A stretch of DNA of 64,000 nucleotides from Actinoplanes lutulentus (GCF_003259845.1 NZ_QLMJ01000003.1:434001-498000); one strand, 5' to 3'; counted from the first letter of the stretch, positions 15,672 through 24,923 are shown. Numbers and translations are program-made. The notes: generated by a model from the sequence alone, not told the origin.

Positions 15672-16963
15672 CGTGCCTGCTCCTTACCAGCGGTCACGCT
15701 CTCTCTGGAAACGGAGAGCATGAGCCGCACCTCGGTACCGTCGCCGGGCGCGCTGCGGATCTCGGCGCGCCCGCCGTGGCGTTGCATTCGCCCGATGATC
15801 GACCCCCGGACGCCGTGCCGTGTCTCCGCCACGCCGTCCAGCTCGAAGCCGGCGCCGCGATCCCGGACGAAGACACTCAGCTCGTCCTCCTCCACCTCGG
15901 CGTAGAGGGAGACGGTCTGCACACCAGCATGACGCGCCGCGTTGACGAGCGCCTCCCGAGCGGCCGCGACGAGCGCCGCGACCCGTTCGTCGCACTGGGT
16001 GTCGCCGACCACCACGGTCTCCACCGTGATCGCGTAGGTGTCCTCAACCTCGGCCGCGGCCTGCTCCAGGGCCGCCGCGAACCGCTCGGTCGGCGAGGCG
16101 GTCGGTTTGTACAGCCAGTTACGTAGGCTGCGCTCCTGGCCGCGGGCGAGCCGCTGGACTTCTTTGATGTCGGTGGAGTTGCGCTGGATCAGCGCGAGCG
16201 TGTGCAGCACCTGGTCGTGGATCATCGCGGCCAGCTCGGCGCGCTCCTGCTCCCGGATCCGGCCCTCACGCTCCGCGCGCAGCTGCCCGAACGTCCGCCA
16301 GAGCAGCGGCGCGACGACCACGCCGACGCCGGCCAGGCCGACGAACGCGAAGATCACACCGTTGAAGACCGCGGCGATCGAGTTGTCCGGAGCGTAGACC
16401 GCGACCACACCGATCAGGCCGACCGCGACGAGGATGCCGCCGCCGATGAAGCGGAAGATGAAGGAGCGCCGATCATTCTCGGACACGATTGCGGCGAGCC
16501 ACGGTGTCGAGGCGATGTTGTAATCGGCGTCGCCCCCGCGGCGGCTCGGGTCCGACTGGTGCCAGATCACGCCGGCGCCGACCGCGATCACCGCGATCAT
16601 CCAGCCGGCTGTGGTGGCCACCTGGTCGTCGAAGACCAGGGCCTGCAGCAGCACCACGCCGAGGCCGATCGCGGCGAAGGGCGCCAGCGAGGAGAGATCA
16701 CGAGGGGCCGGTTCCTCGTCGCCGCGGGCCTCCTGCGGGAGGACTGCCCAGTACGCGGCGTACAGAAGAAGGCCTAGAGCGTTGAAGCCCAGAAGGACCA
16801 CGAGGGCGATCCGGACCGCCAGCACCGGCAGGCCGAGATGGCGCGCCAGTCCGGCGGCGACACCCGCGACGATGCGGTGGTCACGCGGCCGGTACAACCG
16901 GCGCAGCTGAGGTACGGCGGTGGTGGTGATCGCACTTCTCCCTTCCTGCCCTTCGATCGTCAC
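15668..16963 (-). CDS. PspC-domain membrane sensor histidine kinase
   Basis: A 431-residue kinase with an unusual but recurring actinobacterial layout. An N-terminal PspC domain (RLYRPRDHRIVAGVAAGLARHLG, followed by a membrane helix) leads to further membrane segments (LGVVLLQALVF, GWMIAVIAVGAGVIW, GILVAVGLIGVVAVY, VIFAFVGLAGVGVVVAPLLW). The cytoplasmic part has a dimerisation helix with the presumed phospho-His in AAMIHDQVLHTL and a HATPase domain (EALVNAARHAGV, VRDRGAGFEL). Start is taken as GTG at 16963, preceded by GGCAGGA; the open frame further upstream reads across the divergent gene. The gene is divergent from another PspC-domain protein gene, which suggests one signalling unit. Confidence 0.9.
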   Translation of the reverse strand: MTIEGQEGRSAITTTAVPQLRRLYRPRDHRIVAGVAAGLARHLGLPVLAVRIALVVLLGFNALGLLLYAAYWAVLPQEARGDEEPAPRDLSSLAPFAAIGLGVVLLQALVFDDQVATTAGWMIAVIAVGAGVIWHQSDPSRRGGDADYNIASTPWLAAIVSENDRRSFIFRFIGGGILVAVGLIGVVAVYAPDNSIAAVFNGVIFAFVGLAGVGVVVAPLLWRTFGQLRAEREGRIREQERAELAAMIHDQVLHTLALIQRNSTDIKEVQRLARGQERSLRNWLYKPTASPTERFAAALEQAAAEVEDTYAITVETVVVGDTQCDERVAALVAAAREALVNAARHAGVQTVSLYAEVEEDELSVFVRDRGAGFELDGVAETRHGVRGSIIGRMQRHGGRAEIRSAPGDGTEVRLMLSVSRESVTAGKEQAR

Positions 16964-17082
16964 ACGTCCTGCCGCCGTGAGCCACGGGTTACCACCCTGG
17001 GAAAACGGGCGCCCGGATCTCAGGGTGGCCTCAGGGTCGGTTCCGGAAGCGACTGGGGTGACGAGTCGAGCACGATCGAAGC

Positions 17083-18489
17083 ATGAACGACGAAGCTGCC
17101 GAGTCCCGCGGACCTTCCACGCCGGGCGCCGGTCCACAGGGCGCCACGGCACCTTCCTCTCCCACGCCCACCGAACCTCCGCCCTATGGTGCGAACGTCC
17201 CCCCGTGGCTCGCCAACGCCGGCGCCGCCTTCGCCCGCCAGCAGCTGGTGCGGCCGCGTAACGGGCGATACGTCGCCGGTGTCTGCGGCGCACTCGCCCG
17301 GGCCACCAACACCGACCCGATGCTGTGGCGGGTGCTGCTCGGTGTGCTCGGCATCCTCGGCGGCACCGGCGTGCTGCTCTATCTGATCGGCTGGCTCGTC
17401 ATCCCGTCCGAGGGCGACACCGCCTCGCCGGTCGAGTCGCTGCTCGGCAAGGGCCACTCCGGGATGGCGCCGCTCTCCGTGGTGCTGCTCGGCAGCGCCG
17501 CGCTGCTGACCTTCGCGTTCATCGTGGATTCCGGCGCTCGGGCCAGCATGCTCGCGGCCGCCGTGATCCTCGGCGCGTTCCTGCTGATCAAGCGTGGCGG
17601 GGTCAGCAGTCCGGGGCAGGCACCCCCGCCGCCCCCGCCGCCGGCTCCGGCACCCACGGAGGATCCGACGCTCGCCTTCACGCCGCCGCCGGCTGCTCCG
17701 GAGACGCCGGTGGCGAAGGCCCCCGAGGCGGAGATCCCGCCGCGTTACGAGCCGCCGCTGTTCAGCCCGCCGGCCCCGCCGGCCGAGGGATACCGTCCTC
17801 CGTTCGCGCCGCACGGCCCGTACGCGACAGCGACCGTTCCGCCCACGCCGCCGATCCCGCCCAAGCCCCCGAAGCCGCCGAAGCCGCCGAAAGAGCGCTC
17901 GGTTCTCGGCCGCCTGACCTTCTTCGCGGTCGTCGTGGTGATGGGCCTGCTCGCCGTGCTCGACATGGCCGGCCTGAGCGTGGCGGTCTCGGCGTACTTC
18001 GCGGCGGCCCTGGCCACCATCGCCCTCGGCCTGATCGCCGGCGCCTGGTTCGGCCGTGCTCGCGGCCTCATCGCGCTCGCCCTGATCGCCAGCCTGGGAC
18101 TGTTCGTCTCCACCGGCACCGAGCGCTGGGGCGGCGAGTTCCGCGACAGCGTCTACCGGCCGGCGAACCTGACCGAGCTCGCCGATCAGTACGACTTCAC
18201 GTTCGGCAACGTCACCCTCGATCTGCGCGACGTCGACTTCACCGGCGCCGACCAGATCACCGGGGTGAACATGACGTTCGGGCAGCTGCGGGTGCTGCTC
18301 CCCCCGAAGGTCGACACCACAGTCGACGTCTCGGGCGGCGGAATCCGTACCGTGCTGTTCGGCACCGAGAGTTCCAGCTCCGACTCGGGGCACCAGACCG
18401 TGACCGACCTCGGCAACGAGGGACCCGGCGGCGGCAAGCTCCAGCTCGACCTGCGTCTGGACACCGGCAACCTGGAGGTGGCCCGATGA
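17083..18489 (+). CDS. PspC-domain multi-pass membrane protein with proline-rich linker
   Basis: A 468-residue protein. The PspC domain (residues about 55-110, including RNGRYVAGVCGALARATNTD and a membrane helix) is followed by more membrane segments, a long Pro-rich linker of about 100 residues with a (KPP) run, then four further hydrophobic helices and a C-terminal soluble region with a DUF-like beta-rich stretch (FTFGNVTLDLRDVDFTGADQ), similar to LiaF-type C-terminal domains. It is divergent from the PspC histidine kinase with 119 bases between them and may sense the same envelope signal or modulate the kinase. The next gene starts inside its stop codon. The biochemical role is unknown. 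Confidence 0.85.
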   Translation: MNDEAAESRGPSTPGAGPQGATAPSSPTPTEPPPYGANVPPWLANAGAAFARQQLVRPRNGRYVAGVCGALARATNTDPMLWRVLLGVLGILGGTGVLLYLIGWLVIPSEGDTASPVESLLGKGHSGMAPLSVVLLGSAALLTFAFIVDSGARASMLAAAVILGAFLLIKRGGVSSPGQAPPPPPPPAPAPTEDPTLAFTPPPAAPETPVAKAPEAEIPPRYEPPLFSPPAPPAEGYRPPFAPHGPYATATVPPTPPIPPKPPKPPKPPKERSVLGRLTFFAVVVVMGLLAVLDMAGLSVAVSAYFAAALATIALGLIAGAWFGRARGLIALALIASLGLFVSTGTERWGGEFRDSVYRPANLTELADQYDFTFGNVTLDLRDVDFTGADQITGVNMTFGQLRVLLPPKVDTTVDVSGGGIRTVLFGTESSSSDSGHQTVTDLGNEGPGGGKLQLDLRLDTGNLEVAR

Positions 18490-18839
18490 AGCCGCACCGC
18501 ATGGATGGCGTTTCCCTGACCTTCGGCCTGATCTTCCTGGGCATCGCCTTCTGGTGGGCGATCTCCCGGGTGATCACGGTCCACCTGCCCGCCGTCGGCT
18601 GGATCGTGGCCGGCGCCCTGATCTTTTTCGGGTTGATCGGACTGCTCGGCGCGATCCGCTCCAACCGCCGCGAGGAGCCCGTCCTGGTCCCGGTCGCCGC
18701 CGAGGCCAGCATCAGCACCCCGGGCGATCTGCCCCCGGAGATGCACGCCTCGATCGTGCAGGAGCTGTTGGACGACCCCGCCGTCAAGTTCGCTCAGGAA
18801 AACCCGGAAGACGCCCCGGCCCGGCCCCGGCAGGACTGA
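18486..18839 (+). CDS. Small two-helix membrane protein, PspC-locus partner
   Basis: A 117-residue protein with two membrane helices (LTFGLIFLGIAFWWAISRVI and VGWIVAGALIFFGLIGLLGAI) and a cytoplasmic acidic/proline tail of about 50 residues. ATG at 18486 overlaps the stop codon of the PspC-domain gene (ATGA), so the two are co-translated and probably act together. I do not recognise a named family. The size and pattern fit small membrane partners found beside PspC/LiaF-type genes in actinobacteria. Confidence 0.8.
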   Translation: MKPHRMDGVSLTFGLIFLGIAFWWAISRVITVHLPAVGWIVAGALIFFGLIGLLGAIRSNRREEPVLVPVAAEASISTPGDLPPEMHASIVQELLDDPAVKFAQENPEDAPARPRQD

Positions 18840-18901
18840 TCGGCACGCCAACGCCCCGCCCACCGGGAAACAACCGGCGGGCGGGGCAATATGCTCGCTG
18901 G

Positions 18902-20146
18902 ATGACCCCGTATCCCGCCGTGTCCACCACGCCCGTAACCGGCGTGGGTGCCCGGGCCGCCCGTGCCCTGACCGCCGAGTTCGCCCGGCAGAACGCGGCC
19001 GCGTCCGCCCTGCTGATCGGCGCCGACCACGCCTCGACCGTGGTGGCCGCCGCCGTCGAGGCTCTTCTGCCCGGCGACACCCTGACCCTCGTCCCCGGTG
19101 AGCACAGCAGCGCCGACCTGCTGCGCGGTCACATCACCGGCCTGGGCAGCTGGGTCGCCGAGCGGGTGAGGATCGTTGAATCGCTGGACGAGGCGCAGCC
19201 CGCGGACGTCGTCATCGTCACGGAGCCGCTCGTCGGCACCGCCGAGGAGACCCGCACCCTGATCGACCGGCTCGGCAAATATCTGGCCGACGGCGGCGTG
19301 CTGTCGGTCGCCACGCCGGCCGCGCCGGGCCGTACCGGAGGCGCCGCCGCGGAGCTCTTCCGCCAGGGCGCTCTCTTCGGTGTCGGCTCCGACCTGGTGG
19401 TGCGCAACCAGCCGCCGCTGCGCGTGCACAAGTTCCGCTTCTCGCCGGCCGACGTGTCGGCCGCGGCGACCCTCGCGCCCGCTTACCGCACGTCGAGCGT
19501 GCCGGTCACCCGGACGATGCACATCGACTCCAACGGCGTGGCCGCCGCCGGCATCGCGCTCGGCCTGGCCGTCCTCGCCCGTCGCGCCCGGCCGAAATCA
19601 AAGCTCTGGCTGCTGCCGGCGATCGCCGCAGCGCCGGTCGCCGCGTTCTTCCGGGACCCGGAGCGTGACGTGCCGACCGACGCGTCCGCCGTGGTCGCGT
19701 CCGCCGACGGCAAGGTGCTGTCGGTGGAGCGGATGCACGACGAGCGGTTCGGGCCCGGCGAGTTCCTGCGCATCGCGGTCTTCCTGTCCGTTCTCGACGT
19801 GCACGTGAACCGCGCGCCGGTGGCCGGCCGGGTGGCCGACTACTTCGTCGAGGAGGGCGGGTACGCGAACGCGATGACCGCCGCAGCCGAGCACAACGTG
19901 GCCGCGTACACGGTTCTCGACACCGAGAACGGCACGGTCGTGGTGGCGCAGCGGACCGGTCTGATCGCCCGCCGCATCGTGCAGCGCGCACCGGTCGGCA
20001 CGCTGCTGGCCAAGGGCGAGCGGTACGGCCTGATCCGGTTCGGCTCGCGGACCGACATCTACCTGCCGGCCGACAAGGCGGAGTCGCTGGTCAGCGTCAA
20101 CGAGCGCGTGGTCGGCGGCTCGACCGTGATCGCCCGCTGGAAGTAA
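18902..20146 (+). CDS. psd: Phosphatidylserine decarboxylase with extra N-terminal methyltransferase-like domain
   Basis: The C-terminal 200 or so residues are a phosphatidylserine decarboxylase, which makes phosphatidylethanolamine. Seen are PVAAFFRDPERDVP, the DGKVLSVE stretch, VFLSVLDVHVNRAPVAG and the self-cleavage region IRFGSRTDIYLP, in which the Ser after Gly would become the pyruvoyl group. The first 190 or so residues are additional: they look like a Rossmann-type methyltransferase fold (LLIGADHAS, VVIVTEPL, LADGGVLSVAT) without a clear SAM-binding glycine motif, so they may be inactive. Total length is 414 residues against about 220 for stand-alone forms. It is convergent with pssA, the preceding enzyme of the pathway, across a shared terminator. 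Confidence 0.9.
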   Translation: MTPYPAVSTTPVTGVGARAARALTAEFARQNAAASALLIGADHASTVVAAAVEALLPGDTLTLVPGEHSSADLLRGHITGLGSWVAERVRIVESLDEAQPADVVIVTEPLVGTAEETRTLIDRLGKYLADGGVLSVATPAAPGRTGGAAAELFRQGALFGVGSDLVVRNQPPLRVHKFRFSPADVSAAATLAPAYRTSSVPVTRTMHIDSNGVAAAGIALGLAVLARRARPKSKLWLLPAIAAAPVAAFFRDPERDVPTDASAVVASADGKVLSVERMHDERFGPGEFLRIAVFLSVLDVHVNRAPVAGRVADYFVEEGGYANAMTAAAEHNVAAYTVLDTENGTVVVAQRTGLIARRIVQRAPVGTLLAKGERYGLIRFGSRTDIYLPADKAESLVSVNERVVGGSTVIARWK

Positions 20147-20153
20147 GCCCAAG

Positions 20154-20192
20154 AAAAAACCGCCTCCCCTGAGTCAGGGGAGGCGGTTTTTT
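20154..20192. terminator. Bidirectional terminator between psd and pssA
   Basis: The arms 20154-20172 and 20174-20192 are perfectly complementary; the realistic stem is ACCGCCTCCCC with its complement around a 7-base loop. Six A bases precede and six T bases follow, giving a U tract on both strands. It ends psd rightwards and pssA leftwards. Confidence 0.95.
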
Positions 20193-20206
20193 CTATGCGG
20201 AGAAGA

Positions 20207-21046
20207 TCAGACCCGCTTGGCGCGCATCCACAGGACCGGGCCGCTGGCCAGGTACGTCGCCACGATCAGCACGAACGCCATCCGCGGCTCGATCAGCGCG
20301 CCGACGACCGGCAGCAGCAGGAGCCACGGCGGCAGCTTCACGATCCGGGCGAGTTTCGCGTAAGGGAAGCTCGACACCATCGCGAAGGCGAGCAGCGTCA
20401 CACCGCCGACCAGGGCCATGCCGGGCAGCTCGTCGAGCCCGATCAGCACGGTGAGCGCCAGCACTGCGGCGGCCATCGTGGTCGGGACGCCGCTGAAGAA
20501 GCGGCCGTCTTTCGGCGAGACGTTGAAGCGGGCCAGGCGGATCGCGGCGCAACCGGCCACGAACGCGCTGGCGATGCCGGCGGCGACCGGCGGAACCGAG
20601 TCGGCCAGCGAGGCGTAGACCACGACGGGCGCGGCCAGGCCAAACGAGCACATGTCGGCCAGCGAGTCCATCTGGGCGCCAAACGGGCTGGAGACACCCA
20701 GCTTGCGGGCGAGAGCGCCGTCCAGGCCGTCGAACACGACGCAGGCGACGAGGCAGGCAGCCGCGATCCGGACGTCGCCGTCCATGGCCAGGAAGATCGC
20801 CAGGAGGCCGAGGCCCAGGCTGGACAGGGTGCAGGCGTTGACGAGCGCGAAGCTCGCCTTGCGGGAGAGCGTGTGCTCTCCGGGAAGCAGCGAGATCGAG
20901 TCAGGCTCCGGCTCGGGGGCGGTGACCGTGACGGGCACCGGAACAACGAGGGTCCGCACCGGCTCGGCCGGGGTGTAGAGCACCTCGGCGCGGGTCGCGG
21001 TCGCGGCGCGACCGGTGTCGGCGGAGCGGCGGCCCACCCGAACCAT
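20207..21046 (-). CDS. pssA: CDP-diacylglycerol--serine O-phosphatidyltransferase
   Basis: A 279-residue integral membrane enzyme of the CDP-alcohol phosphatidyltransferase family that makes phosphatidylserine, the substrate of the convergent psd product. The signature is visible as DGLDGALARKLG followed by GAQMDSLAD, providing the Asp residues that bind metal and CDP. About seven hydrophobic segments follow a non-conserved, Pro-rich N-terminal stretch of about 55 residues. ATG at 21046 is the best start I can see, although it lacks a strong Shine-Dalgarno; the frame stays open upstream to 21157, and a longer start is possible. Confidence 0.9.
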   Translation of the reverse strand: MVRVGRRSADTGRAATATRAEVLYTPAEPVRTLVVPVPVTVTAPEPEPDSISLLPGEHTLSRKASFALVNACTLSSLGLGLLAIFLAMDGDVRIAAACLVACVVFDGLDGALARKLGVSSPFGAQMDSLADMCSFGLAAPVVVYASLADSVPPVAAGIASAFVAGCAAIRLARFNVSPKDGRFFSGVPTTMAAAVLALTVLIGLDELPGMALVGGVTLLAFAMVSSFPYAKLARIVKLPPWLLLLPVVGALIEPRMAFVLIVATYLASGPVLWMRAKRV

Positions 21047-21190
21047 CAGGGCTTGCCGCGCGAGAGACCCGCCCCGGCGCAGCCGGCCAGTCCAGCGACG
21101 CCCGGCCGGACGGGGACTATCCGTCGATCGGCGCCGGCGCCAAGGGGTACTCGGCACGCTCTTCCTCCATGGAGTTCAGGTGTTCCACCG

Positions 21191-21379
21191 GTGACCGGCG
21201 AAATTGCGGGTTACACCATCGCACAGCGGAACGGCCTTGGCGAGTGGCGACTGATCCTGGAGTACAACGCCGACAGCCGACGGTTTCATCCCCCGCGACT
21301 GCCGGAGGACACTCCCTCAACCTTCCGTGCCCTTGATTTTAGCCCTTCCGGGCCAGCGCATCCCGTGACAGTTCGGTGA
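21191..21379 (+). CDS. Doubtful small ORF between pssA and a NUDIX gene
   Basis: A 62-codon frame starting GTG reads AGYTIAQRNGLGEWRLILEY, which looks protein-like. Third-position GC is clearly lower than in neighbouring genes, and the last 41 bases overlap the 3' end of the opposite NUDIX gene. It has only a weak AGG upstream. It may be a real small gene or chance; I recognise no family. Confidence 0.25.
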   Translation: MTGEIAGYTIAQRNGLGEWRLILEYNADSRRFHPPRLPEDTPSTFRALDFSPSGPAHPVTVR

Positions 21380-22223
21380 GAGACAGTCCGGCGACCTGAT
21401 CCGGGGTGAACCAGGCGGCCTCGGAGGTCGAGCCGCCGGCACCCTCGGTGACCGCGGCGGCGGTGGGTTCGTCCACTCTGACCTCGTACAACACTCTGAT
21501 CACATGCCAGTCGATCGGTACGCCCTCGGGTCCGAGCGCGGACGGGTCGTATCGATGCGAGGTGCCCAGGAGACCGACGACACGCCCACGTTGCGACGTC
21601 TCCTCGAACAGCTCGCGGGCCAGGCCCTGCTCGGGGGTCTCACCGAGGTCGGTGCCGCCGCCGGGCAGGTGCCACAGTCCCCCGCCCGGGTACCCGTCGG
21701 AGATCCGGGTCAGCAGGATCCGCCCGTCCGGGTCACTCGCCAGGGCGTAGGCGCCGAAACGCTGCACCGGGCCCGGCGGCCTCTCGCGGGACATAACCGG
21801 CAGATCAACGACATAAGCCTCGAAAGGGACGCCGAGGACATCCGCCGTAAACGGCAGCAACGGCACATCATCCGGGGCCACCCACGCCGCCAGGTCACTG
21901 GTGCCGTCCGCCTCGGGCCGCAACTCCCCGCCGATCACCTCGACGTCGTAGATGATCCGGTCGGTGTGCTCGATCGAGTCGTCGGGCAGCCGGGCCAGGT
22001 CGGCGGTGGCGGAACGCACCCCGGCGATCCGTACCGCAAGGCCGCTCTCCTCGGCGAACTCCCGGACGACGGTGTCGTCCGGGTGCTCACCGTGATCAAT
22101 GCCACCGCCGGGCAGCGACCAGAGGCCCGGGAACGCGGAGGCGTCCGAGCCACGGGTCAGCAGCACCCGGCCGCCGGTGTCGCGGCAGACGCCGTACGCC
22201 GCCGCCCTTCTCCTGATCTTCAC
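21339..22223 (-). CDS. Two-domain NUDIX hydrolase
   Basis: A 294-residue protein made of two NUDIX domains in tandem. The first box reads GIDHGEHPDD...REFAEESGL and is complete; the second reads GTDLGETPEQ...RELFEETSQ, in which the Gly near the end is replaced. NUDIX enzymes hydrolyse nucleoside diphosphates linked to other groups; the substrate cannot be predicted here. Each half starts with a similar RxAAYGVxxD/RFGAYALxxD strand, so the gene arose by internal duplication. The next gene downstream of the shared gap, at 22242-23189, has the same two-domain architecture and about the same length, so the pair are paralogues. Confidence 0.88.
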   Translation of the reverse strand: MKIRRRAAAYGVCRDTGGRVLLTRGSDASAFPGLWSLPGGGIDHGEHPDDTVVREFAEESGLAVRIAGVRSATADLARLPDDSIEHTDRIIYDVEVIGGELRPEADGTSDLAAWVAPDDVPLLPFTADVLGVPFEAYVVDLPVMSRERPPGPVQRFGAYALASDPDGRILLTRISDGYPGGGLWHLPGGGTDLGETPEQGLARELFEETSQRGRVVGLLGTSHRYDPSALGPEGVPIDWHVIRVLYEVRVDEPTAAAVTEGAGGSTSEAAWFTPDQVAGLSLTELSRDALARKG

Positions 22224-22241
22224 CGGACGAACACTAGAGGA

Positions 22242-23189
22242 CTAGATCAGCCGTGCGGCCCGGAGCGCGTCCGCGGTGACCTCGGTGAGCTGCTCGGCGG
22301 CGAGCTCGGCCACCTCCTTGAGCGGCATCCACCTGGCCTCGTCGGTCGAGCCACCCACGTCGTGGATGGTGACCTCGGTGGGGTGGTCGACGACGACCCG
22401 GTAGAAGGCGCGGACACCGTGCCAGTCGATCGGGTAACCCTCCGGGCCGAGCGAGGCGGCGTCGCGGTGGCTGGCCACGCCGAGCAGCTCGATGAGCCGG
22501 CCCTCCTGACCGGTCTCCTCGACCAGCTCACGGATGAGCGCGGCGCCCGGCTGCTCGCCGTAATCGGTGCCGCCGCCGGGCAGGTGCCAGCAGCCGGCAC
22601 CCGGATATCCGGGCGAGATCCGAGTGAGAAGCAGGTTCTCGTACGGATCGGTCGCGATCGCGTACGCGGCGAAGCGCTGCGCCCGGTGCAGCCCGTCCGG
22701 CCCTTCGTACGCGTAGAACGACGGGAACGTCGGCGGCACGTCGGGACGCAGGTCCGCGGAGGCGGCCGGTAGCCCGAGCGCATCGGCGGCGAACGGCCGG
22801 AGCTTGAGCCGCCCGGCCTCTTCCAGCGTGTGCCAGCGCGCCAGGTCGGTGGGGTGGCCGACCCGGTCGATCAGGTTGCCACCACGCACCGACACCGAAT
22901 AGATCAGGCGGTCGGTGTGGATGGTGACGCCTCGGTGCGGCATGGAGCGCATGTCGGCGAGGACGTCGTGCAACCCGGTGACGGCGACCGAGAGCCCGGT
23001 CTCCGCCGCCGTCTCGCGAACAACGGTGTGATTGGGGTCTTCGCCGTGATCAACGGCGCCGCCGGGCAACGACCAGACTCCGGGGGTGCCGGATTTGGAC
23101 GAAGCCCGGACCAGGAGGACGCGGCCCTCGTCGTCGCGAGCGACGGCGTAGGCGGCGATCCTGCGGAGCGGTTCCAGTGCGGGGGTCAC
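22242..23189 (-). CDS. Two-domain NUDIX hydrolase, paralogue with one degenerate box
   Basis: A protein of about 315 residues with two NUDIX domains, paralogous to its neighbour. In the first domain the box reads GAVDHGEDPNH...RETAAETGL: the first Glu of the REUxEE metal-binding core is Ala, so this half is probably inactive. The second box, GTDYGEQPGA...RELVEETGQ, keeps all acidic residues. Start is uncertain; GTG at 23189 is used because homology begins there, while a TTG at 23225 would add 12 residues that include a rare ATA codon. The two NUDIX genes are 18 bases apart and co-directional, so they probably form one transcript. Substrate unknown. Confidence 0.85.
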   Translation of the reverse strand: MTPALEPLRRIAAYAVARDDEGRVLLVRASSKSGTPGVWSLPGGAVDHGEDPNHTVVRETAAETGLSVAVTGLHDVLADMRSMPHRGVTIHTDRLIYSVSVRGGNLIDRVGHPTDLARWHTLEEAGRLKLRPFAADALGLPAASADLRPDVPPTFPSFYAYEGPDGLHRAQRFAAYAIATDPYENLLLTRISPGYPGAGCWHLPGGGTDYGEQPGAALIRELVEETGQEGRLIELLGVASHRDAASLGPEGYPIDWHGVRAFYRVVVDHPTEVTIHDVGGSTDEARWMPLKEVAELAAEQLTEVTADALRAARLI

Positions 23190-23320
23190 GGGCGGCAATT
23201 CTGCCCGGAATATGTTACCTCTCAAGAACTTCTGTCGGGTTCCTGACAGTGGGATAGCGGTGCGTAATCGCAGCTCAGGGCGATTTTACCCGCCCTGAGC
23301 TATTGATCCACTACGGAGCG

Positions 23321-24868
23321 TCACTCCCACTCGATAGTGCCCGGCGGCTTGCTCGTGACGTCCAGAACAACCCTGTTCACCTCGCGGACCTCGTTCGTGA
23401 TCCGGTTGGAAATCTTGGCGATCACGTCGTACGGAAGGCGCGACCAGTCGGCGGTCATGGCGTCCTCGCTGGAGACCGGGCGGAGCACCACCGGGTGACC
23501 GTAGGTGCGGCCGTCGCCCTGGACGCCGACGCTGCGCACGTCGGCGAGGAGCACCACCGGGAACTGCCAGACATCGCGGTCCAGGCCGGCCTCGGTCAGC
23601 TCCTCGCGGGCGATCAGGTCGGCCGACCGCAGGATGTCCAGCCGGTCACGGTCCACCGCGCCGATGATCCGGATCGCGAGACCCGGACCCGGGAACGGGT
23701 GCCGCTGCACCATCGCCTCGGGCAGGCCGAGCTCGGCGCCGAGCGCGCGCACCTCGTCCTTGAACAGCGTCCGCAGCGGCTCGATCAGCGCGAACTGGAG
23801 GTCGTCGGGCAGGCCGCCGACGTTGTGGTGGGACTTGATGTTCGCCGTGCCGGTGCCGCCGCCGGACTCCACCACGTCCGGGTAGAGGGTGCCCTGCACC
23901 AGGAACTCGATGTGCCGCTCGGCATCCAGCTCGCGGGCCGCGGCCTCGAACGTCCGGATGAACTCACGGCCGATGATCTTGCGCTTCTGCTCCGGGTCGG
24001 TGACGCCGGCCAGGTGCCCGAGGAACTGCTCCTCGGCGTCGACGGTGATGAGCCGGATGCCGGTGGCGGCGACGTAGTCCTTCTCCACCTGCTCACGCTC
24101 GCCCGACCGCAGCAGGCCGTGGTCGACGAAGACACAGGTGAGCTGGTCACCGATCGCCTTGTGGACCAGGGCCGCGGCGACCGCCGAGTCGACGCCACCG
24201 GAGAGCGCGCAGAGAACCTGCTTGTCGCCCACCTTCTCGCGGATCAGGGCGACCTGGTCCTCGATGATGTTGCCGGACGTCCAGGTCGGTTCGAGGCCGG
24301 CGATGTCGTACAGGAAGCGCTTGAGCATTTCCTGGCCCTGCTCGGTGTGCGCCACCTCGGGGTGGAACTGCACACCGGCGCGCTTGGTGGTCAGGTTCTC
24401 GAAGGCGGCGACCGGTGCGCCCGGGGTCGAGGCGGTGACCGCGAAGCCCTGCGGGGCGACCGCGACGCTGTCGCCGTGGCTCATCCAGACCGGCAGGTCA
24501 GCGGGGAGATCGCGAAGGAGAGTGCCGCCCTGTGCGGCGAGAAGCGTCCGGCCGTACTCCCGGGAGCCGGTGTGTGCCACCGTGCCGCCGAGGGCCTGGG
24601 CCATCGCCTGGAATCCGTAACAGATGCCGAAGACCGGGACGTCGCTGTCGAACAGCCCGGCGTCGAGCGAGGGCGCGCCCGGCTCGTAAACGCTGGAGGG
24701 GCCGCCGGACAGGATGATCGCGGCCGGGTTTTTCGCCAGCATCTCGGCCACCGGCATCGAGTGCGGGACGATCTCGGAGTAGACACGGGCCTCACGGACC
24801 CGGCGGGCGATCAACTGGGCGTACTGGGCGCCGAAGTCGACGACGAGAACGGGACGCGGTGTACTCAC
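23321..24868 (-). CDS. guaA: GMP synthase (glutamine-hydrolysing)
   Basis: A 515-residue GMP synthase that aminates XMP to GMP, the step after IMP dehydrogenase encoded at 30575-32062. The N-terminal class I glutamine amidotransferase has the catalytic Cys in FGICYGFQ and the His-x-Glu in FHPEVAH; the synthetase domain has the PP-loop LSGGVDSAV; the C terminus ends with the dimerisation domain ([11 protein letters not shown]). Start is GTG at 24868 with no Shine-Dalgarno. A TAAACT box lies six bases upstream, so the transcript may be leaderless. A perfect hairpin separates the gene from the upstream subtilase gene, so it should have its own promoter. Confidence 0.96.
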   Translation of the reverse strand: MSTPRPVLVVDFGAQYAQLIARRVREARVYSEIVPHSMPVAEMLAKNPAAIILSGGPSSVYEPGAPSLDAGLFDSDVPVFGICYGFQAMAQALGGTVAHTGSREYGRTLLAAQGGTLLRDLPADLPVWMSHGDSVAVAPQGFAVTASTPGAPVAAFENLTTKRAGVQFHPEVAHTEQGQEMLKRFLYDIAGLEPTWTSGNIIEDQVALIREKVGDKQVLCALSGGVDSAVAAALVHKAIGDQLTCVFVDHGLLRSGEREQVEKDYVAATGIRLITVDAEEQFLGHLAGVTDPEQKRKIIGREFIRTFEAAARELDAERHIEFLVQGTLYPDVVESGGGTGTANIKSHHNVGGLPDDLQFALIEPLRTLFKDEVRALGAELGLPEAMVQRHPFPGPGLAIRIIGAVDRDRLDILRSADLIAREELTEAGLDRDVWQFPVVLLADVRSVGVQGDGRTYGHPVVLRPVSSEDAMTADWSRLPYDVIAKISNRITNEVREVNRVVLDVTSKPPGTIEWE

Positions 24869-24885
24869 CCGGCGAGTTTACCGGC

Positions 24886-24923
24886 GGTGCGTCACGGCCC
24901 CCTGTACGGGGCCGTGACGCACC
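24886..24923 (-). terminator. Perfect 16-bp hairpin after the subtilase gene
   Basis: GGTGCGTCACGGCCCC (24886-24901) pairs fully with 24908-24923, with a 6-base loop. It starts six bases after the subtilase stop codon and ends just before the presumed guaA -10 box. It lacks a U run, but its position fits a terminator. Confidence 0.75.

Noticed and set aside
21120..21170. 17-codon ORF on the - strand starting ATGGAGGAAGAG upstream of pssA
   Set aside because: It could be a tiny leader, but the GGAGGA lies inside the ORF, there is no codon theme linked to the next gene, and no hairpin follows.
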